The notes under the pieces: generated by a model
What the model was told of the DNA's origin: nothing
What the model saw: the letters and a program-made list of their open reading frames with translations, nothing else
Database searches by the model: none
Translations under genes and position numbers: made by a program
Source: Misgurnus anguillicaudatus
Lineage: Eukaryota > Chordata > Actinopteri > Cypriniformes > Cobitidae
Direction: 5' to 3'
Assembly (NCBI RefSeq): GCF_027580225.2
Contig: NC_073342.2
Location: 19,457,501-19,521,500, forward strand
Length of the DNA stretch: 64,000 nt
Shown: positions 24,057 to 35,785 of the stretch, piece by piece
Position numbering within the stretch: position 1 is the first letter of the stretch
How the letters are laid out: every line of letters starts with the position of its first letter

Positions 24057-24504
24057 TAGTGGCGGCTCGTGACTGCTCATCCAAGGGGCACAAATTCAAA
24101 ATAAGTGTTAAAATTGTAATGTGTTTTGCTCGTGTTTTCAAAATATGTGTCATGTGAACCATGTGCATCACGTGTTTTGTCAAGGTGGGTGCCTGCTGCA
24201 CATGTGTCAAAACCGTTTATGATAAAAGAGACGCTCACGTTCAAGACACTCCCTTAACGGTAAACTCTGATTACGCATGAGATTATGTGAGTGTCTGGCA
24301 AACACGAGCGTCTCTTTTATCATGAGCCCTTTGGACGCGTCTGCAGCGGGCACTTATTTTGACGGGACACGTGATGCACATAGGATCACTCGATGCGCAG
24401 AACACATATTTAGAAATTACGAACCACGCACATGACGGGCTACATACATTTTGTGACAAACTTTGCATCGAGCACCCTCGAAAAAGAGTCACCGGCCGCC
24501 ACTG
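24057..24504. mobile_element. hAT element, GGCGGC family (copy 3, exact target duplication)
   Basis: The ends are TAGTGGCGGCTCGTGACT and AGTCACCGGCCGCCACTG. An exact 8-bp duplication, TATTTAAA, flanks it (24049-24056 and 24505-24512). The interior shows an inner palindrome about the 'ctgctgca' words. It is non-autonomous. Confidence 0.9.
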
Positions 24505-24512
24505 TATTTAAA

Positions 24513-25029
24513 TCACATTCTCCTTCAAAATCAAAACCCAAAATGTAATAATTCACAGATTTGGACCAAGAGTCACTTGCTTTATTGCTTTTATTCTGCT
24601 GACAAACTCAACAGTTTTGACAAAAAACAATTTACCACATATTTCCATTAGGCATATGTAGCGTTTTTAAATCAAATGTGTTTGACCTGCGAGACAGCTG
24701 TATTTCCTCTTTTAAAGCTGAGCTCGTGACTGCACGAACAAACAACAATTAAACTGGCACACAGATGCAGTGGTGATGACAGCTAAAATGTTTTTGCCAC
24801 CCTTTCAACACACTTCACCCCAACCCACAGACTTTCCACTTCCTGCGCCACCTTTAACCTCACTAAACTAAGCACATGTCGCATAACATTGCAAAAATGT
24901 GAAACGAAGTGTCTTGACCACTTTGATTGCACATCAATGGAAGTATGTATGAACCAAAAATCGAACGATCCCAGATGCATTTCCTGTGTATTTTCCATAA
25001 TGTCTGTGTGAAAAGGGCTAAACAGTGTA
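24513..25029. other. Unique intergenic sequence
   Basis: I recognise nothing. Confidence 0.4.
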
Positions 25030-25105
25030 TATGTGTGTTCGAATTTATGACCTTTGCACTGCTAGTGCAATGCTCTGCCAACTGAGCTACAGGAACACAG
25101 GAACT
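25030..25105 (-). mobile_element. tRNA-derived SINE fragment
   Basis: On the minus strand, 'tgtagctcagttggcagagc' is followed by a B-box-like ataaattcgaac. This is the tRNA-like head of a SINE. Confidence 0.65.
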
Positions 25106-25733
25106 TTAGTGAATGTATGAAGTTCACACAGGTGCCATATCAGAGAAACCACATGTGTAGGCATGTTTTACTAAAATATCTGTTGTTTACAAAAACTTTT
25201 TGTTAGGTGTTTTGCTTAGAAAGATGCGCTTTCTAACATCTGCTACTTTATGTAATATATCAACAGTCATCAATTTTTTACTGAGGCTTAACTGTTCAAA
25301 TACGTTTTGCGGCCACTGCATGTTTAAACTAGTTTGCGTCGATCAACACTGACACACATTACTGAGAATCATCCGCCTTTACAAAAAAGCTTTGCAGAAT
25401 GTTCCAGTCGAATGGACCAGGTGACACCAAAGTTGTCAGCACAGCTCAGGGGATAGATGAGAGACTGTGCTTTCTTTATGACACTCTCTCCCTCATGCCC
25501 CATGCATTAACCCTCAATAGGGGTGCGATGTGGCATGTGCACCGGAGCAGCTGGCATACCTCTCAGTATTGCATTCCTTAATCTTTTACATACATTTTAC
25601 AATACACGCTCACCGTTTATGTGCATTTACATGCAGATGTAAAGAGAAGAGCATTGGCAGCCCAACTTTAAACTTTTAAAGTAACTTAAAATGTGCAGAT
25701 TTGTTGGATGCATTGATGCACTGAAGTAGGAAG
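25106..25733. other. Unique intergenic sequence
   Basis: I recognise no repeat ends. The 60-codon plus-strand frame at 25399..25581 lacks any domain. Confidence 0.4.
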
Positions 25734-25736
25734 TTA

Positions 25737-26109
25737 GGGGTTGTGTACACCAAAGCGTTTAAACGCGACTGAAAAGTGGTGCTTGCCAGCATTTTTTTCT
25801 GCTAAACGCTTCTGTTGCAATGATACTCCTGCTTTGTTTATCAGTCGTTGAACGATGCACCAGTTGGTTGTTGTAATATTTGTCCCACCCCTACTCCACT
25901 GTGATTGGACGGTTAAATGAGAAGTGACATTGACGAGCTGAGCTTTTCACCCAAAGTTAAACATTTTTTAACTCTTGGGTACTCAGCGTGGAAAACCGGC
26001 GTGCCGGCCTTTCAGTGAGGAAAAAAATGCCTTTTTTTTAAGTGTGGTGCTTTCATTGGAAACAATTAAAAACATATGCTTGTGTAAATACCTTGGTGTG
26101 CACGCCCCC
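25737..26109. mobile_element. PIF/Harbinger-type MITE (ACACCAA family, copy 1)
   Basis: The ends GGGGTTGTGTACACCAA and TTGGTGTGCACGCCCCC are inverted, with TTA on both sides (25734-25736 and 26110-26112). A related copy follows at 26876..27228. Confidence 0.75.
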
Positions 26110-26242
26110 TTAGGGTGGAACATATTGAGTGACCCCTCCCATTTTAAAAAGCCAATAACATTTAGTTAATCTGAAGAGAGTCGGACGTGCAAAATGATGT
26201 CATATAAACCGTTGACCTGTATTGGGAAGTAAGAGACTGTAA

Positions 26243-26622
26243 CTGTGCGTTCACACCAGACGTGCTAGAGGCGGCAAAAATGCGCTATTCGCTCAGAGTT
26301 GGATGCTTGAACATTTACTCGCTTCATTCGCCCGTGAAATTAATTTGAGCTTGCTTCCTGTTATCACGTCACTACTAGAGCAAGCTCCTGTTTGGTTAAT
26401 GCGGCACGAATATCCGCCAAAGTTCAGATTTTTCAACTCGCGTGTTTCCCGCGGCAACGCTCAATTCTCACGTTCCGCGCCATATGCACGTTCCGCGTCA
26501 TTTACGCCCTGCCTTTCACACGTCCCGTGCCATCACAGGATGCCTATTCGCCTCTTTGCATTGACTTAACATGTAAATCACTTACGCTTGTCGCCTCTTG
26601 CGCATCTGGTGTGAACGCACAA
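26243..26622. mobile_element. PIF/Harbinger-type MITE (CACACCAG family, copy 2)
   Basis: The ends CTGTGCGTTCACACCAG and CTGGTGTGAACGCACAA are inverted, with TAA at 26240-26242 and 26623-26625. It is a sibling of 17465..17802 by its shared interior ('tgcgcgtttcccgcgg'-like words). Two plus-strand frames across it are not genes. Confidence 0.8.
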
Positions 26623-26689
26623 TAAGTTTTAAGTGTGTATTTTTTCTAAATGCGAATTTTGTCAATGTTTTGGAGCACACTAGTTTATA

Positions 26690-26872
26690 CATACACTGTA
26701 AAAACGATTTGTTGGTTCAACTTAAAAATGTAAGTTACCTGGTTGCCTACAAATTCAGAGTTTTTTTTAACTTATTAGTTAACTCAAAAAAATATATAAA
26801 ATATGTTTTTGAACTCAAAATTTTAAGACAACCAGGTAACTTACTTTTTTAAGTTGAACCAACTTTATTTGC
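26690..26872. mobile_element. ACTGTAAAAA MITE
   Basis: 'cactgtaaaaacgatttgtt' and 'ggttcaacttaaaaatgtaa' on the left are mirrored by 'ttacttttttaagttgaacc' on the right. A Tc1/mariner-type TA target is likely but not clean. Confidence 0.65.
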
Positions 26873-26875
26873 AGT

Positions 26876-27228
26876 TGGATGCCGACTGCCAGCTTTCTTT
26901 AGCTGAGCGCTTTGGTTGTTATGATACTCCTGCTTTGTTTATCAGTCTTTAAAGTGATGTACCAATTGGTTGTTGTGATATTTGCCACGCCCCTCCTCCA
27001 CTGTGATTGAACAGTCGTGTGAGAACTGACAGTGAGGAGCTGAGCTTTTTACCCAAAGTTTCGTTTTTTTCAACTTTTGGCGCTCAGCACTGAGCATGTA
27101 AAAAACGCAGAGCGCCAACTTTCAGTGTGAAAAAAATGCCAGCTGTTGGCTTTTTTGAAAAAAGCAGCGCTTCCATTGGAAACAACTGAAAACATATGCC
27201 GGCATAAAAGATTTGGTGTGCCCCCTAA
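26876..27228. mobile_element. PIF/Harbinger-type MITE (ACACCAA family, copy 2, left end eroded)
   Basis: It shares 'atgatactcctgctttgttt', 'cccctcctccactgtgattg' and 'ttccattggaaacaac'-type words with 25737..26109. The right end reads ttggtgtgccccct. The left terminus abuts the preceding MITE and is lost. Confidence 0.65.
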
Positions 27229-29502
27229 AAGCCAAAAAGTCATTGGGACTGTAAAGTACAGAACATATGGATATTTTGTGCAATTTATCTTTTACGTTAC
27301 GTTTAAAATTGCTATTGTCAAGCTAAAAGTAAAAAAGTTTGAAGGCTGCGATGGAGCTACGGTGAATGTTGTATCATGCGCTCAATGCTGATGGTAATGT
27401 GTTATATTATTTAAAAATCTGTTTAAAGAATCATTGAAATATTTGTCAAAAAAATACATAGATTGAAGTTCAAGTAAGGATTCTTCACCGACAGTCACGA
27501 TGTGTCACAAAAAGGTATTGGATCAGTAATGCCGGATTCTTTTATAATACTTCATCATTGTCTTCCTGAATTCCGTTTTTTAAAGTTGGAATTCAAAGGT
27601 GACCTTTTGACCTTGCTGTCAACCTCAGTGCCCTCCAAACCTTTCTACCATGTCTTTGAAAGGGGCTTGACAAGAATAACAACTGTGCTCATCGCTTAGG
27701 AATTCCCGACCCTTGACTTTCCGGCATTCATCACAATAGTCCGAGGCGAGTGTCAAGTGTCGCACTTTCAAGTCACTGTGGCATTCAGAATATGCACTTC
27801 CATGTTTAAACATTGAATATTTAAGCTCTCGGACCCTTTTACAGCTTGAATTCAGGGAGTACAATGAGAAGAGAGAAACCATTAAAACAATTATACTTGA
27901 ATTTTAATCTATTGAAGAATTGCCAGTTATTATTACTTTATTTTTTGAGTACCTGAACTTAAGATGTGCTTTAATATGAATGATTGACTAATAGTAACAC
28001 TACAAATCATGTGCATTTTAAACTGCTTCTTGGAATTTGTGCCACTGTTTACATTTGTATTTGATCATAATAAGAAGTGTAAACAGCGATTATAACATTT
28101 ATTTGCACATTTCTGCATGCGAGCCTTCCATACTGGTTTCATCCCCTTTTCATCACTTTCTAAGTATTAACATCATAAGGGACCCCTAAGAGGAGCAAAA
28201 AGGGAGAAAAAGAAAGAAAGCAGAAGTCTGGAACAGAGGGATTGAAGGAAAGGAAGGTATTGTGGAAAAGTGGGTTACCGCCCTGCATTGTTCCGGTCTA
28301 ATCCTTCCATTTTACTATCATTTAACACCTTTCAATGGCGCCCCACACTTTGCATCCACCTCTGCACACACAATCTGCTCTCCGCCTCCCTTCGTAGACG
28401 GCGTGAAATCTGTTATTCAGACTGTGAGGAGTGTTTAAGGGGGGTTTGGGTGTGGGTGTTGGGGTAGCGTCCGGACGTTTTTTGACCCCAGCTTCATCTA
28501 TTCTCCATAGTTCAACTCAGAGGCCCCATAACCCCCTTTGTTTAAATTAATGGCCTGCTGTTGTAAAAGAAACTTACACACTGCTCAAACAAGCATACAT
28601 GGAGACTACTGGCAGCAAAACTAACTTGTGACGGCATTCATGGACGTGTCCCAAATATCAGTCTTTCTTGAGAGCAAATACCTGCCAAGGTTTAGCGCAC
28701 ATCTTGGTTTGGAGGGTGATTCAAGGGGTTTGTGTACTTAAGCAGGATCATAAGGGATTTTGCTTTGTTGAATCGACTAAACAGACTTTAAAATCAAATG
28801 AGATTTCATGAGCCTTCTACACAAACAGGATTTTTTATTTTATTGAATTTTTCTATTATTGGCCACTGTATAAAATAAATGATGCTACTATATAAATAAA
28901 CTATATATAAATTATATAAATTTCTTCCATTCAGTATTAAATATATCAATGTTACATTTTCACACAATGTTCTTTACATTATTTATGGTGATTTCTTTGT
29001 AGAAAACAGTGAATCCCAAAAAAACTTTAGTTGGGTTTTCAGAGACCGGGTCACAAATTCATAAAACACTAAAATGTATTATTATGTAAATTAGACAAAA
29101 TGAAGGAATACTGCTGTATCCCTAACTTTTTACAATGATGTACCTCTCTCAATAATAATCAACCTTTTCTATACACGCTTTATCTACAAGATACAGTTAC
29201 CCAAAATTCATATAAATGTATTTTTGTGTAGAAAACGCATTATCACTGTAAACAATGATGCTAAATGTAATTAAATAGATAAACTTATTTAAACTTATTA
29301 ACAAACTATTTGTTGATTAAGCAAGCGACTTAAAAATTTAATTTTCATTATCCTTATTTTTGTTTCTCGTTGACCAAAACATTTAGTTTTGAGCATTAAA
29401 AAAATGAATTGCGCTCCTATTTTAAGTTCTGTCAACTTGATGCAGTGGGGAAAGTTGAAAATTTTAATTTTAAACACATTTTTCATCGTATTCTTACTTT
29501 TT
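27229..29502. other. Intergenic stretch, no gene
   Basis: I see no repeat with clear ends, no splice-bounded frame and no domain. 28050-28760 is mixed unique sequence and 28800-29480 is AT-rich. Confidence 0.4.
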
Positions 29503-29740
29503 GGGGCGGTTTCCTGGACAAGGATTAGCTTAAGCAGGACTAGGCCTTAGTTTAATTAGGAAATATAACTAGTTTTAACAAACATGCCTTACTAAAAACA
29601 TTACTTTTGTGCAGTTTGAGGCAAAACAAAGGGCTCTGATGTATTTTAAGATATGTCAGTGAAGGTTGTTTTCCGTTTTAATTGCTCTTAAATTTATTTT
29701 AGTCTAGGAGTAGTCTAATCCCTGTCCGGGAAACCGCCCC
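29503..29740. mobile_element. Palindromic element with GGGGCGGTTTCC ends
   Basis: It starts GGGGCGGTTTCCTGGACA and ends TGTCCGGGAAACCGCCCC, an inverted match. Related sequence is at 19065 and in both tandem units at 42135 and 43015 ('ggcggtttcccgtacagg'). Confidence 0.7.
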
Positions 29741-29762
29741 ATAGTGTAATTGCAAGCTGCAA

Positions 29763-30592
29763 CCTGATCTCATAAATATCCGTGGTATATAGGGTGGCCA
29801 TTCGTGCCAGTTCCGCCGGACACGTCCCGAACATGTTTTCGGGTTCGTTCTCCGGAAGTCGCGTTGCTCGACCGCATACGTCATCAACGTTTAATATTTC
29901 GGGTTTAATTAAAGAAAAGCAACCGTTACATTTCAAGGTAAGAATGAAACTACAATGATTGTTTGTCTTAAAAGAAATAAATCTTAATTTTCTAATGTAT
30001 TTTAACTGAAATGTGAGAACCTCGATGACGTATGCAGCCGAGCAACGCGACTTCCGGAGAACGAACCCGAAAACATGTTCGGGACGTGTCCGGCGGAACT
30101 GGCACGAATGGCCACCCTAGTGGTATAGTCACGGAATATTTTGCTCATTTATCCAGGTCATTGTCATGGATCTCTGCATTTTTCCGTGTACTTTCTTTTC
30201 CGTGTCAGTTTCACGTATTGGTTACTCAATTGTTTTTCTTATTTTTAAACCATTGTCGCTTGGGTTTGGGGTTAGATTTAGGGTTTGGGTTAGGATGTTA
30301 CTTTAACTATTGGTTTATATTATTTTTTCCGTATTTTTAAACAATTGGCGCCTGACGTTAAGGTTAGAGTTGGGTTTGGGTTAGGATGTCATTTTATGTA
30401 ACAAAAAGTAATTCAAACCCAAGCGACAATGGTAAGAAAATAGGAAAAACAATCGAGTTACCAATATGTGAAATTGACACGGAAAAGAAAGTCTGTGGTA
30501 CGGACACGGAAAAATGCGGAGATCTGTGACAATGACACGGATAAATGAGCAAAATATTTTGCGACCATTACACGTAAATTCGTGAGATCAGG
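29763..30592. mobile_element. CCTGATCTCA palindromic element, host of a hAT insertion
   Basis: It starts cctgatctcataaatatccg and ends acgtaaattcgtgagatcagg. 'ggaatattttgctcatttat' is mirrored by 'ataaatgagcaaaatatttt'. The central part has 'ttgggtttggggttaga' words, degenerate telomere-like as in 4740. Confidence 0.75.
29790..30119. mobile_element. hAT-type element with long near-perfect inverted repeats
   Basis: The ends are TAGGGTGGCCATTCGTGCC and its exact inverse. About 100 bp of each arm agree with only two or three mismatches by my reading. An exact 8-bp duplication, GTGGTATA, flanks it (29782-29789 and 30120-30127). No transposase. It is probably one of the youngest insertions here. 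Confidence 0.9.
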
Positions 30593-31477
30593 CTCACTTA
30601 AGTTAAGCTTAAGTTTGTCCAACTTAAAAAAAATCTATTGACCATAACACAATTTCAGTTTGTACTCGAAAATGTAATGTGTACGTAACCAAATATTTTT
30701 ATGGAGTTTGCTTTAAGCATTTTTTACGGAAAGTCAACTAATCATTTTTACAGTGATGTTGGCAGCCCTTAAATTAAGAAAATAAACTGATAAAATAGAT
30801 TAAAAGTGGAATAAAAATGATAAATATTTAATCAACACTGGCCTATGTCAAACATAAAAGATGCCCCAAAGAACAATGATTGCCCAAAGAAGGCCAGAGC
30901 TACTTAATGGGTAGCCAAGAGAAGCTGGTTGTTTCACCATCAATCCCTTTAGCCGCTTGTAAAGAATCCCTTTTCCCCCTCTTACCCTTCCTTCCTCTCT
31001 ATCCTCTATTCCCTTGTCCTGAGTAAAAGTGCAGCTGTCATTCTTGTCACCCCCTTTCACCCCTGCAAGCGCTATGAGGGTTGTTCTTGGACTGGGGGGT
31101 GGGCGATGCATTTTCAAAAAGGGGGGAAAGTAGAACTGTGTGGGGGAAATTGTCAGCAGGCCCATTGAACAGGTGCTGCCCATCCCACTCTCTCTCCCTC
31201 TCTCGTCCGTCCCTTCCTGTGACCCTGAGGAGAGGAAGTTAGAGCTCTGCTAAAGGGATTAGAGGTTTGGATCAAACGCAATAGTGGTTGTTCGCTCCCT
31301 GTGAAGAGAGGTGATGAATTGGTGGACACTTGCAGTGGGTCATTGATGGCCATCATAACAATGACTTGCTAATTGCAGCATTCGGGCAGCACTGCCTTCA
31401 CAAAATGTGATGTTCTGGCAAGCACTTATTGAAAACATTCTTGGGTGAGGTCAAAAGATACCTGGCCATTACGGCAC
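30593..31477. other. Intergenic sequence with an ACTGTAAAAA fragment
   Basis: 'cacttaagttaagcttaag' to 'catttttacagtgatg' (30594-30760) is a worn MITE. The remainder is unique and without a supported exon. The 111-codon minus-strand frame at 30848..31183 has no domain. Confidence 0.35.
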
Positions 31478-31481
31478 TTAA

Positions 31482-32211
31482 AGGGACATTCCACTTTTTT
31501 GAAAATATGCTCATTTGCCAGCTCCCCTAGAGTTAAACATTTGATTCTTACCATTTTGTAATTCATTCAGCTGATCTCCAGGTCTGGCGCTAGCACTTTT
31601 AGCATAGCTTAGCATAATCCATTGAATCTGATTAGACCATTAGCATTGCGCTAAAAAATAACCAAAGAGTTTAAATATTTTTCCTATTTAATTGACTCTT
31701 CTGTAGTTACATCGTGTACTAAGACCGACGGAAAATTAAACGTTGTTATTTTCTAGGTCGATATGGCTAGGAACCAAACTCTCATTCTGGCGTAATAATC
31801 AAGGACTTTGCTGATGTAACATGGCTGTAGCAGGTGTAGTGATATTACGCACTGCCCGAAAATAGTCCCCTGCCATTGAAAGTAACCAAGGGGACTATTT
31901 TCGGGCATAATATCACTACGCCTGCTACGGCAGTTTTCTAGAAAAACATTTAATTTTCTGTCGGTCTTAGTACACGATGTAACTACAGAAGAGTCAAGTT
32001 TTGGATGGAAAAAATATCGAAACTCTTTGGTTGTTTTTTTGCGCGATGCTGGTGGTCTGGTCGGATTCAGTGGATTGTGCTGAGTTATGCTGGGGGTGCT
32101 GGCGCCGGACCCGGAGATCAGATGAATAGATTTCAAAAATGGTAAGAATCAATTGTTTAACTCTAGGGAAGCTGGAAAATAAGCATATTTTCAAAAAAGT
32201 GTAATGTCCCT
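31482..32211. mobile_element. Palindromic TTAA-flanked DNA transposon (family A, copy 2)
   Basis: The ends are AGGGACATTCCACTTTTTTG and CAAAAAAGTGTAATGTCCCT, with TTAA at 31478-31481 and 32212-32215. Its arms match 514..1267 along their length ('agagttaaacatttgattct', 'gtactaagaccgacgg'). It is non-autonomous. The minus-strand frames over it are palindrome shadows. Confidence 0.88.
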
Positions 32212-32367
32212 TTAAGAAATATTTACACAATGATGTATTAAAAACGAATACATTAATGAAAAGTTTTGCGAGCAATGCTGTCAAAGTGATCCAGGTTCTC
32301 ATAGATCCGTGACTATGACAAAAAACACTGCATTATGCACGCCATTTTCTTACATTTAAATTTAAAT

Positions 32368-32555
32368 GGCAATTCGTACATATCTCACAAGGTGGCTAAT
32401 TTGTATTAATTCGTACAACCACATTTGTATGTTTTGTACTATTTGCTTTCACCCCTGTGATGTTGTTCCATTACTGTTTTTTTCTGAATAATCGATTGTT
32501 TTTGTACGATTAAAATTCCTACGAATTAGTCAACTCATATGAATTCACGTAGGAT
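32368..32555. repeat. CCTGATCTCA-family MITE, degraded
   Basis: It has 'aaggtggctaatttgtatta' on the left and 'acgaattagtcaactcatat' on the right. The terminal gatctca words are mostly lost. Confidence 0.5.
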
Positions 32556-32867
32556 CAAAATGAGAATATGCATGCGCATGACATCACCGTTTTCACAAAT
32601 TCGCATTGTTTCAGTTTACATGTAAACAATAACAATATTGTTTTAAAAAACTTTATCTTTTAAAAAGTTTGCATTTTCAGGCTTTGAAAATGCAGTAATT
32701 CAATGGCAAAAATTGCATAAAGTTTTGAATGTGTGTGTGAAAGTTCAATTAAAATTCCTGCACTCTGCGAAAACAAAAATAAGCAAAATGATACAGTGCA
32801 CCAATACGTTTTCAATTAAATGCATAATTAAGGGTGTGTTGCAGTCTCGTCTTGTTTATAAACAAGT

Positions 32868-33052
32868 TACCTTTTTGAGTTAATTCAACTAAAAAATGTT
32901 AGTTGATACAATATTTTTAGTTGATACAATATTTTTACTTTAAAAAAAAAAAACTTTTTTGAGTTAACTAATATTTTTAAGTCAAATCAACTGAAAATTT
33001 TAAGGCAACCAGGTCATTTAAGTTGAACAAACAAATAATTTCTACAGTGTTT
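32868..33052. repeat. ACTGTAAAAA MITE
   Basis: 'gttacctttttgagttaatt' and 'aaggcaaccaggtcatttaa' with 'ttctacagtgt' at the right end match 26690 and 61391. Confidence 0.55.
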
Positions 33053-33317
33053 AAGACCAATCCAAGTATAAACCTGAGGGGAAACCCGATGATCTTTAGG
33101 ATGTTAAGCTCCCCTTTGCCCCAAAGTGATTTTCAGATAGGTTGAATGAGAGGTCAGAGCAATTTAAAACCACTTCACTTAAAGGGTAAGGTCATGCTTG
33201 GGCAGGTGGTGGTCAGTTAAGCAAAGGGCTGTCTGCATGTTGTGTGTTTATGTGAGACAGGAAGAAAAACTGTAAAACTTGTAAATACCATGCAGCAAGT
33301 GTTGACATAGGTGTTTT

Positions 33318-33385
33318 TGTGTGAATGGCACTGAGGTCAGGGGTTCGACCCCCCCCCCCCCCCCCAGGGAACGCATATATAGATA
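33318..33385 (+). repeat. SINE fragment with C homopolymer
   Basis: The B-box-like ggggttcgacc runs into a tract of about 16 C and then 'agggaacgcatatatag', the usual continuation of the tRNA-like SINE head. Confidence 0.5.
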
Positions 33386-34130
33386 ATAATAATGAATAAT
33401 ATATGTCTACACAATATAAATGTATTATAATATGATGATAAGTCAGATGTGCCGGAAAAATGCGCTAGTTGACATAGACTCAATCTATTGGCATTTGTAG
33501 AGGAGGTTGTGTTATGCAGCGTTGAGTTTCACAATGGTTGGCGTCCTGAAGAGGGAGGAAAATGGTGGTTGTTCTCAGAGCTCGCTAGCTTCCTGTTGCG
33601 GCTCCGTCTGTCTGTCTATGTGTTTGTTTGACTTTGTTTATGAGGAAGTTTCTATGACAGTAGGATGTGGTGAGTCATTTACGGCCAGTGTGAAGTTTCA
33701 TTCTTAGTTTGTTCTCTTCTGTGGGTTGCAGAACTTCTCTTAGTTTGGCGCCATTGAACAATTAGTCATAGTTACATTTATGGGTGTCACAACTTGACCC
33801 CAGATTGTTAGGCATGGGTTTAATGCAAAAACTGCAAGGATGCAATTTTTTGGAAGCTCGGCTCCTTTCCAAGGTTAAAGTGGCTTAAATTATACAGAGG
33901 TGTATCGGTTCCTAAATAGTTTCCATTAAAGGTTTAAAGGAGTGAGCTAAAAGGAAGATATTGATTGTATGGTGTTTCCTGTTCTGAGCTTCACACTGAT
34001 ATCAATCTTCACAGAGAACACAGTGTTCAGATAGCCTATGTTTATTTATATACACAACAGTCATAGAGACACAATAAGTACAGCCAAATCTTTTGACCAC
34101 AAAATCAAATTAAATAGTCAAAATTTATTT
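33386..34130. other. Unique intergenic sequence
   Basis: I recognise nothing. The 66-codon plus-strand frame at 33507..33707 has no domain. Confidence 0.4.
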
Positions 34131-34184
34131 TATACAATAAATATGATTTTTCATTACCTGTATAAATGTATTTTTCTGCTGAAG

Positions 34185-34600
34185 ACAAAGTAAGATATTT
34201 TGAAGAATGTTTTTAACCAAACAGTTTTTGAGCACCCTTGACTTTCATAGTATTATTTGATTCTACTATGGAAGTCAATGGTGCTCCTGCTTCCTGCTTG
34301 ATTGCAAATATCTTCCTTTGTGTTCAGAAGAACAAGGACATTTATACAGATTTGAAACAAAGCAAATGATGACAGAATGAAGAGATTTTGAAACGAAGGA
34401 AAATATTTTGAGGGATTTTTGTAACCAAATGGATCAGAGGCAAGAATTCTTTATTCTTACTATTGAAGTCAATGGGGCCTCTGATCGGTTTGGTTACAAT
34501 CATTCCCTAATATCTTCTTTTGTGTTCATCAGAACAAAGAAATGTATACACATTTGTAACAACATGAAGGTGAGTAAATAATGACAGAATTGTAACCATA
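34185..34600. repeat. Two worn family B (TTAA-type) MITE copies
   Basis: 'gatattttgaagaatgtttt' (34195) and 'gaaatgtatacacatttgta' (34540) match the arms of 1772..2078. Two partial palindromes meet near 34385. Confidence 0.5.
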
Positions 34601-34741
34601 CCTTCAATGTTACTGTAACACCAGCTATTCATGTTAGTTGATGCATTTTGATTTTAAAAATGTGTTAGTAAATGTTGAAATTAACGTGAACTAAGATGAA
34701 TAAATGCGGTAGTATTGATCATTGTTAGTTCATGTTAGCCA

Positions 34742-35545
34742 GGGTTGGTGGTAACGCATTACAAGTAACGTGCATTACGTAATAATATTACTTTTCTGAA
34801 GTAACGACTAAAGTAACGCATTACTTTTTAAATGTACAGATTAATATTTGAGTTACTTTTTCGATAAAGTAATGCAAGTTACTTTTTTAGTTTAATTAAT
34901 TAAATAAAAAATTACGTACTGAACAACAGTGAGCAACAGTAAAGAGTTTTTGATCTTTGCTCCCCCTACAGGTTAAAAGCGGAATTGTCCATTACCACTG
35001 TCGTAAATACTGCAGCATAGCTGGCTCTGATTGGATTGTAGGTATGCCGTAAAGCAAGTTTTTGTAGTTTTCACTCGAACTACAGGACCGTGACCCGACG
35101 GTTGGAAACTTCTTTAGTGCCGATAGAGGGCTGCAAAGCGAATGTGAAAGTGCCGTTCACCCTGTTTCGAGTGGATGAACGACTGAAACTTTTTTGGAAA
35201 CGTTATTTTAACTCTTTGGTGTTGCTTTAAACCAAATGTAGTCACATTATGCACTCTATGTGTACACGCTTGTGTGGGAACAGTTTGAGTCAGAAACTGA
35301 GATGGCAGGCCAGAGCTCGACATTTTGTGATGAATTATGCAATTTCTGAATGCAGAACTTTTTTAGTCATAAAAACACCTGCAAGGCCTGAAAGAGATCA
35401 AGCCTCAGCCAAGAAAAAATAATGCAAAAGTAACTAAAAAGTAATGTAACCATTACTTTCCATGAAAAGTAACTAAGTAACGCAAATAGTTACTTTTTTA
35501 GGAGTAGCTACAATTAAAAAAATAATGCATTACAAAACAACCTTA
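34742..35545. mobile_element. hAT-like element with GTAACGCATTAC ends
   Basis: It starts cagggttggtggtaacgcat, a typical CAGGGTTGG hAT terminus. The right side has mirrored 'aaagtaactaagtaacgc' words up to about 35545, but the terminal CCAACCCTG is missing. The interior from 34920 to 35430 is unrelated unique sequence. Confidence 0.55.
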
Positions 35546-35689
35546 TTTTAAATTGTTACCTGATTCCCCCATATAAACAATCTGGAGCTATTGTTTGTAT
35601 TGTTTGCAGCAATAGTGGCAACTTCTTAAATAAATTTACACCTACATTTAAATTACACCTCATCCAAAGCGAACTACAGTGCATTTAAG

Positions 35690-35785
35690 CGTTACAGTTT
35701 TATAAGTATGTGTGTCCTCTGGAATCGAACCCATGACCGTTGTATTACTAATGCGATGCTCTCCCATAAAGCTACAGTAATGAAT
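35690..35785 (-). mobile_element. tRNA-derived SINE fragment
   Basis: On the minus strand, 'gtagctttatgggagagcat' is followed by a B-box-like tcatgggttcgattcc. This is the head of a SINE, not a tRNA gene. Confidence 0.7.

Noticed and set aside
31753..32302. Minus-strand frames of 127 and 102 codons
   Set aside because: They run across the TTAA palindrome 31482..32211 and contain no transposase motif.
35690..35785. A possible tRNA gene (B-box GGTTCGATTCC on the minus strand)
   Set aside because: The acceptor and anticodon arms do not pair and the same head recurs at several places, so it is a SINE.
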